DNA of 36,700 nucleotides from Muribaculaceae bacterium (lineage in GTDB: Bacteria > Bacteroidota > Bacteroidia > Bacteroidales > Muribaculaceae): contig JAIDKG010000130.1 of NCBI GenBank assembly GCA_029051525.1, positions 1 to 36,700 on the forward strand, written 5' to 3'. The stretch's first letter is position 1. The number at the start of each line of letters is the position of its first letter. The notes beneath the pieces are model-generated. The model ran no database searches. It saw nothing but the letters and a program-made list of their open reading frames with translations, and was not told the DNA's origin. Positions 9,028 through 19,228 of the stretch are shown one piece after another. Both the position numbers and the translations under genes were made by a program.

Positions 9028-9744
9028 TTATTCGGCCTCTTTCCTTCGCTTGAGGAGAGCCTTGAGACGGGCCGCCACCTCATATTTCTCTTCAGCTGCA
9101 AATCGGGATATCTGGCTTTCTATCTCTTTGTCGCTGTAATTCTTGAGGAAGTCCATTATCTCAGCATCGGCATCCTCAGGATCAAGACTTGTGGTGAGTA
9201 TGAAATCCTCAATGGTGGAAAATGAATCGATATCGGATTTCACGGTTGAGATGGCCTGACGCAGAAAGTCCTCGGGACTCACCGGCCGGGCCACCTCTTC
9301 CTCCGGCTCGGATTGCTCCTCGTCGAGTTTTTTGGGCTTGAATCCGGCCTCGTCGAGCACCTCTGCGGTGGTATATATCGGTGAGTCTGTACGCACTGCC
9401 AGAGCCAGAGCATCGGATGATCGGGCATCAATCTTGTGGAGCTCCCCCTGAGGACCTTCCATCACGAGATCGGCAGCAAACACGCCGTTGGGCATCTTGT
9501 GAATGTCGATGCAGGCCAGACGCAGATTGAAGGTCTCCATTATCGATTTCATGAGATCATGAGTGAGCGGACGCGGAGTATTGATCTGCTGCAATTTGCA
9601 CTCTATGGCCTGGGCCTCGGGATAACCGATGATGATCGGTATGCGTCGCTGCCCATCGACTTCTTCAAGAATCACGGCATATACTCCGGATTCTATCTGA
9701 TTGTAGGTGATTCCTACCAATCGGAGTTGATGACGTTTCTTCAT
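9028..9744 (-). CDS. bifunctional nuclease (DUF151/BFN) domain protein with C-terminal UVR motif
   Basis: 'RRIPIIIGYPEAQAIECKLQ', 'DARSSDALALAVRTDSPIY' BFN domain; 'EIESQISRFAAEEKYEVAARLKALLKRRK' UvrB/C-type motif. Start overlaps the mnmA stop (ATGA). Confidence 0.88.
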   Translation of the reverse strand: MKKRHQLRLVGITYNQIESGVYAVILEEVDGQRRIPIIIGYPEAQAIECKLQQINTPRPLTHDLMKSIMETFNLRLACIDIHKMPNGVFAADLVMEGPQGELHKIDARSSDALALAVRTDSPIYTTAEVLDEAGFKPKKLDEEQSEPEEEVARPVSPEDFLRQAISTVKSDIDSFSTIEDFILTTSLDPEDADAEIMDFLKNYSDKEIESQISRFAAEEKYEVAARLKALLKRRKEAE

Positions 9745-10904
9745 TTATCGGTTGGTTTTGTTGTTGCGTTTTTATTTCCCCGCCGCCGGTGGCGATGACG
9801 GCCGCCGGTGGTCGGGAGGCTTATCATCCCTGAGCCGAGGCATAGCCGGCAGTCGGGGGTATAGATTATGGCAAACTGCCCCGGGGCTATACCCTGCACC
9901 TCTTCATCGGTACGAATAAGGTAGCCTCCGTCGGGCCTACGCCGCATCATGGCACTGATAAAGGTGGGGGAGTGACGGTTTTTGAAGGCTATGCGATATG
10001 TGCCGTCGACCGATGCCCGCCATGGCTCCGGAGCGTTGTCGGCAAAGGGATCTACTGTGATCCAATTCATCTCCTCCACGGGCACTATCTTGCCGTATTG
10101 GCGATGGGTGTCGTAGCCATTGCTTACGTATACCACATTGTCGCGCACATTCTTGCGCACCACATACCATGGGCCTCCACTCAGACCAAGCCCCTTGCGC
10201 TGACCTATGGTGTGGAACCAATAGCCCTTGTGCACACCGATTTTCTTACCGGTTTCAATCTCCACAATCGCCCCTTCGCGCTCGCCAAGATGGCGGGCAA
10301 TGAAGTCGGCATAGTCAATCTTGCCCAGAAAGCATATGCCCTGTGAGTCCTTGCGCGTAGCATTGGGAAGGCGGGCTTCAGCAGCTCTGCGGCGCACTTC
10401 GGCCTTGGGTATCTCTCCAAGCGGAAACATCAGATGGCTAAGCTGCTCATAACTGATCTGAGCCAGAAAGTCGGTCTGATCTTTTACGGGATCAGCAGCC
10501 GTGGCCAGAAATCTCATTCCATCGATTTCTCGTATCGATGCATAATGGCCGGTGGCCACAGCATCGAAATCCTTTCCCCAACGCTGCTCGAAGAATCCGA
10601 ATTTTATCATCTTGTTGCACATCATGTCGGGATGCGGCGTAAGCCCCTTCTTGACAGTGGCCAATGTATATGCCATCACATGCTCCCAATATTCCTCATG
10701 AAGCGAAACCTCCTTGAGAGGGAGTCCGTATTTACGGGCTATCAGAGAGCACATTTCCATATCCTCTTCAGCCGAACAATCACCCTCTCCATTATCCATA
10801 CCGATGCGGATGTAGAAGAGATGTAATTCATGTCCGGCCTTCTGAAGAAGGTCGACCACCACGGCAGAATCTACGCCACCTGAAATCAGAACTGCGATTC
10901 TCAT
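9741..10904 (-). CDS. mnmA: tRNA 2-thiouridine(34) synthase MnmA
   Basis: 'IAVLISGGVDSAVVVDLLQ' PP-loop, 'GLTPHPDMMCNKMIKFG', 'ATGHYA', 'GLGLSGGPWYVV'. Confidence 0.93.
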   Translation of the reverse strand: MRIAVLISGGVDSAVVVDLLQKAGHELHLFYIRIGMDNGEGDCSAEEDMEMCSLIARKYGLPLKEVSLHEEYWEHVMAYTLATVKKGLTPHPDMMCNKMIKFGFFEQRWGKDFDAVATGHYASIREIDGMRFLATAADPVKDQTDFLAQISYEQLSHLMFPLGEIPKAEVRRRAAEARLPNATRKDSQGICFLGKIDYADFIARHLGEREGAIVEIETGKKIGVHKGYWFHTIGQRKGLGLSGGPWYVVRKNVRDNVVYVSNGYDTHRQYGKIVPVEEMNWITVDPFADNAPEPWRASVDGTYRIAFKNRHSPTFISAMMRRRPDGGYLIRTDEEVQGIAPGQFAIIYTPDCRLCLGSGMISLPTTGGRHRHRRRGNKNATTKPTDK

Positions 10905-10950
10905 ATTATGGGTTACTATATCTTTCTTAAGTAGCTCTTAGATGCAACTC

Positions 10951-11445
10951 TCATACCTCTTCAAGCTCCTCATCCTCGCTCTTGTCGTCGGAATGAATGA
11001 GATGAAGCGATGTGAAGTAATCCACCGAAATCTTACCGGGGCCTACCAGCAGGATGAAGAAATATATCCCAAGAAACATGATGGGAAGATATCCCTGGGA
11101 TTGCCATGTTAGCATGTGGGGCGATGAGCCATGCAGCAGATGATACTCAGCGATGATCATTGCCACAAAGGGGGGGATGGTCATAAGCCTGGTCAGAAAG
11201 CCAAACATGATGAATATCGAGCAAATTGTCTCGATACATATCATCACTGCCAGCGAAGCCTCGCTCCCCATACCAATCACATCCGGGAAGGTCGGGGCTA
11301 CGGCATGAAATGTGGCTATCTGGCGCACTGCGAATTGCACCAGCATAATCCCTACAAACAAGCGCAGGAACAGGCGCCCGAGGTTGGTATAGGAGTATCC
11401 GGTGGTGCGGATATAGAATGTCTTTATGAAACTCTTTATACTCAT
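10951..11445 (-). CDS. DoxX-family membrane protein
   Basis: 'LGRLFLRLFVGIMLVQFAVRQIATF', 'IETICSIFIMFGFLTRLMTIPPFVAMIIAEYHLLHG'. ORF extends to 11514, but MSIKSF at 11445 is the likely start. Confidence 0.75.
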   Translation of the reverse strand: MSIKSFIKTFYIRTTGYSYTNLGRLFLRLFVGIMLVQFAVRQIATFHAVAPTFPDVIGMGSEASLAVMICIETICSIFIMFGFLTRLMTIPPFVAMIIAEYHLLHGSSPHMLTWQSQGYLPIMFLGIYFFILLVGPGKISVDYFTSLHLIHSDDKSEDEELEEV

Positions 11446-11455
11446 AGATGAGGTG

Positions 11456-12415
11456 TTATTTCTTACGGGAGGTCTCTTTGATACGGCGCACCTCGTTGAC
11501 GGCCGTTGTGACATCCATGTTCTTGGCGATGATCTTTTTGTCGGGTCCGATTAGATAGAAGCTCGGAGTGTTGCGCAGATCGAAGATATCGTCGCCTCCA
11601 TAGCAGATACCGGCTGTCCAGCGCTCGGGGAGCTCTTTGAATGATTCAAGCAGCTCGGATTGCTCTTCAGGCACGGCATCGGCCACTACGAATACCATCT
11701 CCAGATCGCCGGCCTCTATCATATCTCCAATATCGGTGGCCATCTCAAGCTTGGTGCGTGCGAACTGGCAGTCATCGCATCCGGGATTGCCAAACTCTAC
11801 CAGCGTGAGGCGTGCCGATGGCTGGAAATCCTTCTGGCGCCCATTGCGGAGCACGAGGCGCATATCCGGGAATTTCCTACCCGGGGCGTTGCGCTTCAGC
11901 ATGTCGAGCTGCATGGCATACCGCTGCTTGCGGGTGTCGGATATTTTCTTGTCGGCTACCACAGCCTGCAGGAAGGGGAGATATGCCTCATCGCTCCATA
12001 TCGATGCACGCGGACCGAAAAGATTCTCCTCGGCCGATTTGGCAAACTGCAGCATAAGCACCGGATTCCCTTTGAGTTTCTTGATTAAGGCATCGACCGA
12101 GGCCAATGCCTTGTCGCGGTTGGCATAGCGCATGGCTGTGGTATAGACCATGAATGCATCATTGAGCGCATTCTGGTCGACTGCCGCCGTCGACGAGCAG
12201 TCGAATGAATCCCAGAAATGATCCATCAGATAGTCGGAGCGGCCGGTGAGATCGTCGTAATCATCGGGAGGGGTAGGATACTCAAAAAGTGGCTCTATGA
12301 TTATCTGATTCTGAGCCGAGGAGCATAGCGGCATAGAGAGAGCACCGGCTATCAGCACACATCCGGCCAGATGCTTGAAGCGCATCGGAGAGAGAGTAGA
12401 AGTGAATTTAATCAT
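11456..12415 (-). CDS. secreted thioredoxin-like protein with DUF5106-type N-terminus
   Basis: Signal sequence; 'SDYLMDHFWDSFD'; Trx-like 'LTLVEFGNPGCDDCQFARTKLEM' with CxxC; 'NTPSFYLIGPDKKIIAKNMD'. Confidence 0.72.
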   Translation of the reverse strand: MIKFTSTLSPMRFKHLAGCVLIAGALSMPLCSSAQNQIIIEPLFEYPTPPDDYDDLTGRSDYLMDHFWDSFDCSSTAAVDQNALNDAFMVYTTAMRYANRDKALASVDALIKKLKGNPVLMLQFAKSAEENLFGPRASIWSDEAYLPFLQAVVADKKISDTRKQRYAMQLDMLKRNAPGRKFPDMRLVLRNGRQKDFQPSARLTLVEFGNPGCDDCQFARTKLEMATDIGDMIEAGDLEMVFVVADAVPEEQSELLESFKELPERWTAGICYGGDDIFDLRNTPSFYLIGPDKKIIAKNMDVTTAVNEVRRIKETSRKK

Positions 12416-12442
12416 ATTACTTTTATGCCACATTTATGAGGG

Positions 12443-13321
12443 TTATTTTTCGAGATTTTTCAGTATTGGGAATGTTCCGTTTTCGCATCTGGATTCTTGG
12501 TCTGAAGAGGGAGAGGATGACTCTTGCGTGGATTGAGAAGCGCTATCAGGATAGGCGTCGGGCGCAGGCACCTCGGAAGGAGTGTCTTCATGCACCTCTG
12601 TCTCCTCTATAAACAGACCTTCTACATAGGGGCGCACCGCATCGGTCCAGGCACGATATCCGGCTCCGGATAGGTGCAGACCATCGGAAGTGAACTCTTT
12701 ACGCATCTTACCGGTATCGGGCTCGGCAAGCACAGGCCAGAGGTCGATAAAGATAGCTCCATTCACTCCGGCTATCATCTTGAGGCGCTCGTTGATATCG
12801 GGGATAAGCGATTCGCGCCCTATCAGACTTTTGTAGCGACGGAAGTCGTTATTGATCGGCATGATGCTCTGCACGTAAAGCTGTGTCTGCGGTGATTGTG
12901 CACGGATGGCCTTGATCAAATCAGCATATTTGTCGGCGATGCTCTGCGCTGTATTGTGTGGGTCGGCCACATCATTGATACCAATCAGAAGGAATATCAT
13001 CTTAGGCTTACCGGATGTGACCTGCTCCAGCCTCTTCATCACTCCGGAGATGCGATCGCTACGTATGCCACGATTGAGCACATTCTCCATGCCGAAAAGT
13101 TCCTGAAACTCTCCTCCATCGGTTATGGAATTACCCAGAAACACTATATCATCGGTCGTTACGGGGAGTTTGTCAAATAGACTCACTCGCTGATGCCAAT
13201 AGTCATCCTGCGCCATTGTCCGAGGAGTCCCGGGGAGCATGGGAGCCAGTAGTGTAAGCCCGGCTAATGCCAGGAATCGGCCACCATTTATTCTGCACAT
13301 ATGGATTATTGAAGTCTTCAT
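12443..13321 (-). CDS. SGNH/GDSL-family hydrolase
   Basis: 'DDIVFLGNSITDGGEFQELFG', 'NRGIRSDRISGVMKRLEQV', 'IFLLIGINDVADP', 'DGLHLSGAGYRAW'. Confidence 0.9.
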   Translation of the reverse strand: MKTSIIHMCRINGGRFLALAGLTLLAPMLPGTPRTMAQDDYWHQRVSLFDKLPVTTDDIVFLGNSITDGGEFQELFGMENVLNRGIRSDRISGVMKRLEQVTSGKPKMIFLLIGINDVADPHNTAQSIADKYADLIKAIRAQSPQTQLYVQSIMPINNDFRRYKSLIGRESLIPDINERLKMIAGVNGAIFIDLWPVLAEPDTGKMRKEFTSDGLHLSGAGYRAWTDAVRPYVEGLFIEETEVHEDTPSEVPAPDAYPDSASQSTQESSSPSSDQESRCENGTFPILKNLEK

Positions 13322-13372
13322 GGAGGATTGGATTATTATTTGGAGGAGAATGTTGAGTTACATGTGAAGCAA

Positions 13373-14218
13373 TCAGGCATGAAACTGTATCAATCCCTCA
13401 ATCGGAGAGGATGAGATCTTGGTGATTTTGAAACCCTGGCGATCGGCTGCCTCACGCAGAATATCCGCGAAATGATATGCAATCGAGCCGGTGAATGCCA
13501 GCGGGAGTGTACGGGCGCCGGTATACATGGCCACATTCCTGCGGAAAAACGCTGAGAATTCCTCAAGCACCAGCGAGTAGATGTAAGGATTCCAAAGGCG
13601 CTCACGCAGAAATGGCACGAGCGAAGCCAGAAATCTATTGGCAGCCGGGCGCCGGTAGGTGTAATCGAGTATATCGGCGACTCCCAACTCATATGTATTC
13701 ATAAATTGATCTCTGATCGACTTTGGAAGATGACCCTTGAAAGCATCGCCCACAAGTCGCTTACCGAGAGCTGCTCCGCTACCCTCATCGCCCAGTATGA
13801 ACCCGAGCGAGGGGATATTGTGGCTTATGTCGTGGCCATCATAGAGCCCGGAGTTGGAACCGGTGCCTAAAATGCATATTATACCGCGATTCTGGCCGAA
13901 GTTGGCACGGGCCGCACCCAGCAGATCGGAGCTCACGGAGATGCTTCCGGCAGGCCATATGTCGGCAAGAGCCTTGCTCACTTTATGGCAGATCTGCGGG
14001 GTGGCGCATCCGGCACCGTAATAATGTATCTCATTGAGGGTTTCGGATATACCAAGCTTATCGGCCACCTTGCCGAAAGCTCCGGCAAGATGGGGAGCGT
14101 CGCTCATCAGGGCATTGACGCCTATGGAAGTGGTGCGGTCCATCACTTCACCTGAATCACTGAGCACTACCCAGTCTATTTTAGAAGAGCCTGCATCGGC
14201 TATCAGCTTATTTTTCAT
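13373..14218 (-). CDS. BadF/BadG/BcrA/BcrD-type ATPase, N-acetylglucosamine kinase-like
   Basis: 'MKNKLIADAGSSKIDWVV', 'GIICILGTGSNSGLYDG', 'GFILGDEGSGAALGKRLV', 'LAFTGSIAYHF'. Confidence 0.88.
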   Translation of the reverse strand: MKNKLIADAGSSKIDWVVLSDSGEVMDRTTSIGVNALMSDAPHLAGAFGKVADKLGISETLNEIHYYGAGCATPQICHKVSKALADIWPAGSISVSSDLLGAARANFGQNRGIICILGTGSNSGLYDGHDISHNIPSLGFILGDEGSGAALGKRLVGDAFKGHLPKSIRDQFMNTYELGVADILDYTYRRPAANRFLASLVPFLRERLWNPYIYSLVLEEFSAFFRRNVAMYTGARTLPLAFTGSIAYHFADILREAADRQGFKITKISSSPIEGLIQFHA

Positions 14219-14363
14219 ATTTGGAGGAGGTTCAGTCCCTTTCAAACTACTTTACTTTACAAATTTAATCAATATATATGGCATATGCAAAATTTGTTTG
14301 AATTTTTTTGCATTGATAGTGATTGCAATAGGAGAGAGGTACTTAGGCTACGCCTCAAATTCA

Positions 14364-14389
14364 AAGGCATCCCCATGTGAGGATGCCTT
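14364..14389 (-). terminator. putative terminator hairpin downstream of the LRR gene
   Basis: AAGGCATCC CCATGTGA GGATGCCTT perfect 9-bp arms; on the minus strand followed by TTGAATTTG. Confidence 0.6.
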
Positions 14390-14485
14390 CAAACTTATTA
14401 TAGGATAGGATCTTATTGCAATGTTGTGGGTGTGAATCCGCAGTAGGAGAGAGGTGCCAATATGCGGAATCTGAGAGCCTGAAGA

Positions 14486-15550
14486 TTACTCCCAGCTATC
14501 CCATACACCCACCACCTGACGCAGTGCGGAGTCACCCTGAGTGCGCAGGTCGGACAATGTGTTATTGCCGGCCAGATTGAGCGAGCGGAGCATCGGATCA
14601 AACGATACATCAAGTGTGATGAGCTGGTTGTTGGCCACATTGACGCGCTGCAGGAAGTTCTGATTGGAAAGATCCACAGTGGTAAGATCATTCCAGGCGA
14701 GATTCACATCGGCCAGGTTGGCACAGTTTTCTACATTGAATGCTGTCAGATCATTGTAGGCGGCATATATGTCGAGGAGATTCTGACAGTTGACCGCAGC
14801 AAACTGAGTCATGTGATTATCGCTCACAAATACTGTCTGCAGATTAGAAAGATTCTGTAGATATATTTTCTGCAGCTTGTTGGAGGTGAGATTGAGGTTC
14901 TCAAGGGCAGCCAGACCGCCGAGCTCAAGCTGGCTGATGTCATTGTAGCCGGCGTAGAGATTCTTGAGGTTCTGACACATTGTGACATCAAGCGCCTCAA
15001 TATGATTGTCCATGCAGTTGAGTGTCTTCAGATTCACGGCATTGCTGATGTTGAGCTGAGCCATGAAATTGGAGGCCACATTGAGCACCGTGAGAAGGGG
15101 TGTGTCCTGGAGGTTGATCTCAGATAGTCGGTTTCTGTTGAGTCGGAGCTCCTGAAGAGCCGGACAGCCATCGATTTGCACATCCGAGAGGTTATTGTGC
15201 GAAGCATTGAGCACCACGAGGTCGGGATTATTGCTCACCACGATTGCAGATATTTTATTGTTGCTCACATCAATCTTCTTAAGATCGGGGAAGGCGGATA
15301 GATTGAGAGTGCCGGAGAGGTCTTTACCTTTCCAGTCGATTTCGACTACATGGCCATTCTCAACTTTCACACCGGGACATGAGGCGATGTTGTTGCCTAC
15401 CATTTTTAGAGCCTCGGCATTGTTACCACCCTTTGCTGCGGGAAGGTTGAGAAATGTGTTGAGGCTTTTGGCTTCGCTCTTTGAGATATTCTGCGCATAA
15501 CCGCATCCCACAGTTAGAGCAAGCGCCAGGAGTGTTGCGATAGTTTTCAT
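14486..15550 (-). CDS. exported leucine-rich-repeat protein
   Basis: N-terminal signal 'MKTIATLLALALTVGCGYAQ'; about 12 LRR units of ~21 aa ('LKKIDVSNNKIS', 'LVVLNASHNNLS', 'LENLNLTSNKLQ'). Confidence 0.85.
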   Translation of the reverse strand: MKTIATLLALALTVGCGYAQNISKSEAKSLNTFLNLPAAKGGNNAEALKMVGNNIASCPGVKVENGHVVEIDWKGKDLSGTLNLSAFPDLKKIDVSNNKISAIVVSNNPDLVVLNASHNNLSDVQIDGCPALQELRLNRNRLSEINLQDTPLLTVLNVASNFMAQLNISNAVNLKTLNCMDNHIEALDVTMCQNLKNLYAGYNDISQLELGGLAALENLNLTSNKLQKIYLQNLSNLQTVFVSDNHMTQFAAVNCQNLLDIYAAYNDLTAFNVENCANLADVNLAWNDLTTVDLSNQNFLQRVNVANNQLITLDVSFDPMLRSLNLAGNNTLSDLRTQGDSALRQVVGVWDSWE

Positions 15551-15664
15551 AATACATTAAATTAAGATTATAGTATAATTCCATAAATCAGGGTAGACCG
15601 GGAATCGAAGACGGGGCTCTACCATAAGATTTTTACCTTATTAACACCTTAATAGGGTAATTGG

Positions 15665-15991
15665 TTGCAAAAAAGAGTGAAAGAGTTGGAGATGAGTCAA
15701 CCTATAAGGGCGAAGCAACGTTATACCACAAATTTTCATATTCGGCCCATGATTCCTGAATATCTCATATCGATTTTCCGCATCGTGCTGGTATTATTAA
15801 TACTGGTGGGTATGATTGTGGTGCTTCTTGCCATAAATCACGTGACCCACAATGACGACACAATTTCACAATCGGATACCGACCGCTTGAAACGCGACCT
15901 TACCGACAATCAGAAGGTGATAACGCGACAGAGTGTGTTTCATAAATTTTTGGCGCGCGACAAGACCCGAAGAATGCCGAAACGAGATTAA
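15665..15991 (+). CDS. small single-TM hypothetical protein
   Basis: 108 aa with a clear TM segment 'ISIFRIVLVLLILVGMIVVLLAI' and charged C-terminus; no overlapping alternative gene. Start may be MSQPIRAK (15692). Confidence 0.55.
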   Translation: MQKRVKELEMSQPIRAKQRYTTNFHIRPMIPEYLISIFRIVLVLLILVGMIVVLLAINHVTHNDDTISQSDTDRLKRDLTDNQKVITRQSVFHKFLARDKTRRMPKRD

Positions 15992-16294
15992 AGATTTATT
16001 TTCGAGCGCCTATTTAACATAATGGTGATTATGTATATTTCTATAATACTCTCCTATTAGGAGGGCTTATTTCTTGATTTTCTGAAATTCCGGAATTTCT
16101 GAGCATTTCCACGAGCGCCGCAAAATATTCGATTCTCACGAAAGCTTCATTTTTGCGTTGTGTAAATGCAGACGCGCTGTTATGATTGAAGCTCGATGCA
16201 AAATTACATGCCGCGGGCCTCACGACGGGCATAAGCTTTGATTTTTCAAATTCTGCCAGTCATGAGGCCCGCGCTCTTATGAGCTGAACGCGCT

Positions 16295-19219
16295 CTAATG
16301 TGCCACTGCAGCATCCTTCAGCTCATCCCTGAGGAATCGCGCCGTGGGACTATCACATTGCGCCACATGCTCGGGTGTGCCTTCGGCCACAATCTTTCCG
16401 CCACCGCGACCACCCTCCGGCCCCATATCGATGATATAATCCGCACATTTTATGATGTCGAGATTATGCTCGATCACCACCACAGTGTTGCCTTTGTCGG
16501 CAAGACGATTGATCACACCAAGCAATACCCGGATATCCTCGAAATGCAGACCGGTGGTGGGCTCATCAAGCAGAAAAAGCGTATTCCCGGTGTCTTTCTT
16601 GGCAAGCTCGGTGGCGAGTTTAACTCGCTGATTTTCACCACCACTCAGTGTGCTTGAGGGTTGACCGAGCCGAATATATCCCAATCCGATCTCTTTCAAC
16701 ACCTCAATTTTCTTTACTATCGTGGGAACATTGGCAAAGAATTCAACTGCTTCATTTACAGTCATTTCAAGCACGTCAGCTATCGATTTTCCCTTATAAC
16801 GCACTTCGAGAGTCTCTCGATTATATCGCTTGCCATGGCATTCTTCGCATGGCACGAGCACATCAGGCAGAAAGTTCATTTCGATTGTGCGATAGCCATT
16901 GCCTTTGCACACCTCGCAGCGCCCACCCGACACATTGAAGGAGAAGCGCCCCGGTTTGTAACCACGGATCTTTGATTCGGGAAGCTCCACGAAGAGCTTG
17001 CGGATATCCGCGAATACTCCTGTATAGGTAGCAGGATTTGAGCGGGGAGATCGCCCGAGCGGCGATTGGTCAACTGTGACTACCTTATTAATATGCTCGA
17101 GTCCTTTGACCTCCTTATATTCCAAAGGAGCCTGTAGCGAGCGATACAATTTCTGACTGAGGATTGGCTGGAGCGTACCATTAATCAATGACGACTTCCC
17201 ACTGCCACTCACACCTGTTATGCAGATAAACTTCCCAAGAGGCAGAGTCAGATCCACATTCTTCAGATTATGACCGGTGGCGCCGATAATCTCAAGATAC
17301 TTTCCATTACCTTCGCGATGCCTCTTGGGCAATTCTATGCTCCGGGTGCCATTCAGATAATCGGATGTGAGGGTGTGATTCCTAAGCATCTCTTCGGGTG
17401 TGCCCTGAAACACCACCTCTCCCCCATGCACACCGGCACCGGGGCCTATATCCACTATATAATCAGCCTGGGTCATGATATCCTTGTCATGCTCGACTAC
17501 GATAACACTATTGCCGGCATCACGAAGTGATTTCAGACTATTTATGAGTCGCTCATTATCGCGCTGGTGAAGTCCGATTGAGGGCTCGTCGAGTATGTAA
17601 AGCACATTCACGAGTTGCGAGCCAATCTGCGTGGCGAGCCGAATGCGCTGACTTTCTCCACCGCTCAGACTGCTACTCGCGCGGTTGAGAGAAAGGTAAT
17701 CCAATCCCACATCAAGCAGAAAACGCAGACGCGATCTAATCTCTTTTAGCACCTCTGTAGCCACAGCCCTACGCGATTGGTCAATACGGTCTTCAAGCGT
17801 GAGAGTCCACTCGTAGAGTTCAGATATATCCATCGAAGCCACTTCGGCGATATTCTTTCCATCGATGTAGTAATGGAGCGATATTTTGTTGAGGCGCTGG
17901 CCGTGACATTCCGGACATTCTGCCTCCGAAAAATACTGATTGCTCCACTTATTGGCCTCACTTCCGGCATCATCACTCTGCTGCATCTCGATATATTTCA
18001 CTATGCCATCGTAGCCCATATCGAGGCGACTTGTGGAAAGGGTATCGTTCTCGAGATGAAGTTTGACATCCACACCCTGCAAGATATCATTGATTGCTTC
18101 GGCAGGGAGCTGATTTATCGGTGTCTTTATATCGCAATCATAGAGCTTCAGTATCGCCTGAATCTGCCAGAACACGAGTGAATTCTTATATTTTCCGAGT
18201 GGCGCAATGCCACCATCGTGGATTGATTTCGTTCGATCGGGAAATACCTTCTCTTCATCTACCACATTCACGCGCCCCAATCCCTTGCATCGACGACAGG
18301 CTCCCTGAGGCGAATTAAATGAAAAGTCGTGAGGTGCCGGCTCAGGATACGACAGACCCGTGGCAGGATCCATAAGTGATTGCGAGAAATGCGATACTTC
18401 TTCTGTCTCTACATCATATACCATCATCTGTCGGTCGCCTTGACGCAGCGCGTTGTCTACGGTGGAGCGAAGACGATCTATATCATCATCGGATACGCGC
18501 ATACGGTCTACAACCAGTTCGATGCTATGATTGCGATATCGGTCGAGTTTAAGGCCGTAGCTTAACTCGGTGAGTTCGCCATCCACGCGCACTCTGAGAT
18601 ATCCCTTTTTGAGTAAATTCTCAAAGAGATCTTTGTAGTGACCTTTGCGATTCTTTACGAGCGGTGAGAGAATATACACTTTACGCCCATTGTATTTCTT
18701 AAGGATGAGATCCACGATCTTATCCTTTGAGTATTTCACCATGAGTTCGCCGCTGAGATAACTACGGGCTTCTCCCAGTCGCGCGAAGAGCAATCGGAAG
18801 AAGTCGTAGATTTCTGTAGTCGTACCGATGGTGCTGCGCGGATTGCGGTTCACTGTCTTCTGCTCGATACTTATCACCGGACTCAAGCCGGTGATATAAT
18901 CCACATCCGGTCGCTCGAGCGATCCGAGCATATTGCGCGCATAGGAGGAGAATGTTTCGATATATCGGCGTTGGCCCTCGGCAAATATTGTATCGAATGC
19001 AAGCGATGATTTTCCGCAACCACTCAATCCGGTCACGACCGAAAGTTGATTGTGCGGGAAAGTTACATTTATATTTTTAAGATTGTGCACACGTGCGCCT
19101 CCCACTTCAATCGAATTAGAAGCTATCACTGCTCCCGAAGTCATATCGGGAGCAGCATCAGTAGTCGTAGCGATGTGCTTGGCGCAGCCGTCAGCTATTG
19201 GTAAATTTTCTGTAGTCAT
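16295..19219 (-). CDS. uvrA: excinuclease ABC subunit A
   Basis: 974 aa; two ABC ATPase modules: 'VVTGLSGCGKSSLAFDTIFAEGQRRYIETFSSYAR', 'LSGGESQRIRLATQIG', 'CITGVSGSGKSSLINGTL', 'LSGGENQRVKLATEL', zinc-binding Cys motifs. Confidence 0.97.
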   Translation of the reverse strand: MTTENLPIADGCAKHIATTTDAAPDMTSGAVIASNSIEVGGARVHNLKNINVTFPHNQLSVVTGLSGCGKSSLAFDTIFAEGQRRYIETFSSYARNMLGSLERPDVDYITGLSPVISIEQKTVNRNPRSTIGTTTEIYDFFRLLFARLGEARSYLSGELMVKYSKDKIVDLILKKYNGRKVYILSPLVKNRKGHYKDLFENLLKKGYLRVRVDGELTELSYGLKLDRYRNHSIELVVDRMRVSDDDIDRLRSTVDNALRQGDRQMMVYDVETEEVSHFSQSLMDPATGLSYPEPAPHDFSFNSPQGACRRCKGLGRVNVVDEEKVFPDRTKSIHDGGIAPLGKYKNSLVFWQIQAILKLYDCDIKTPINQLPAEAINDILQGVDVKLHLENDTLSTSRLDMGYDGIVKYIEMQQSDDAGSEANKWSNQYFSEAECPECHGQRLNKISLHYYIDGKNIAEVASMDISELYEWTLTLEDRIDQSRRAVATEVLKEIRSRLRFLLDVGLDYLSLNRASSSLSGGESQRIRLATQIGSQLVNVLYILDEPSIGLHQRDNERLINSLKSLRDAGNSVIVVEHDKDIMTQADYIVDIGPGAGVHGGEVVFQGTPEEMLRNHTLTSDYLNGTRSIELPKRHREGNGKYLEIIGATGHNLKNVDLTLPLGKFICITGVSGSGKSSLINGTLQPILSQKLYRSLQAPLEYKEVKGLEHINKVVTVDQSPLGRSPRSNPATYTGVFADIRKLFVELPESKIRGYKPGRFSFNVSGGRCEVCKGNGYRTIEMNFLPDVLVPCEECHGKRYNRETLEVRYKGKSIADVLEMTVNEAVEFFANVPTIVKKIEVLKEIGLGYIRLGQPSSTLSGGENQRVKLATELAKKDTGNTLFLLDEPTTGLHFEDIRVLLGVINRLADKGNTVVVIEHNLDIIKCADYIIDMGPEGGRGGGKIVAEGTPEHVAQCDSPTARFLRDELKDAAVAH

Positions 19220-19228
19220 CTCCGATTA

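Noticed and set aside
16041-16232. 63-aa minus ORF downstream of uvrA
   Set aside because: Short, no motif; overlaps a structured intergenic region.
79-19219. DNA-repair island (UDG, ligA, ssb, BFN-UVR, uvrA)
   Set aside because: Genes are dispersed among unrelated housekeeping genes; clustering is not convincing as a system.
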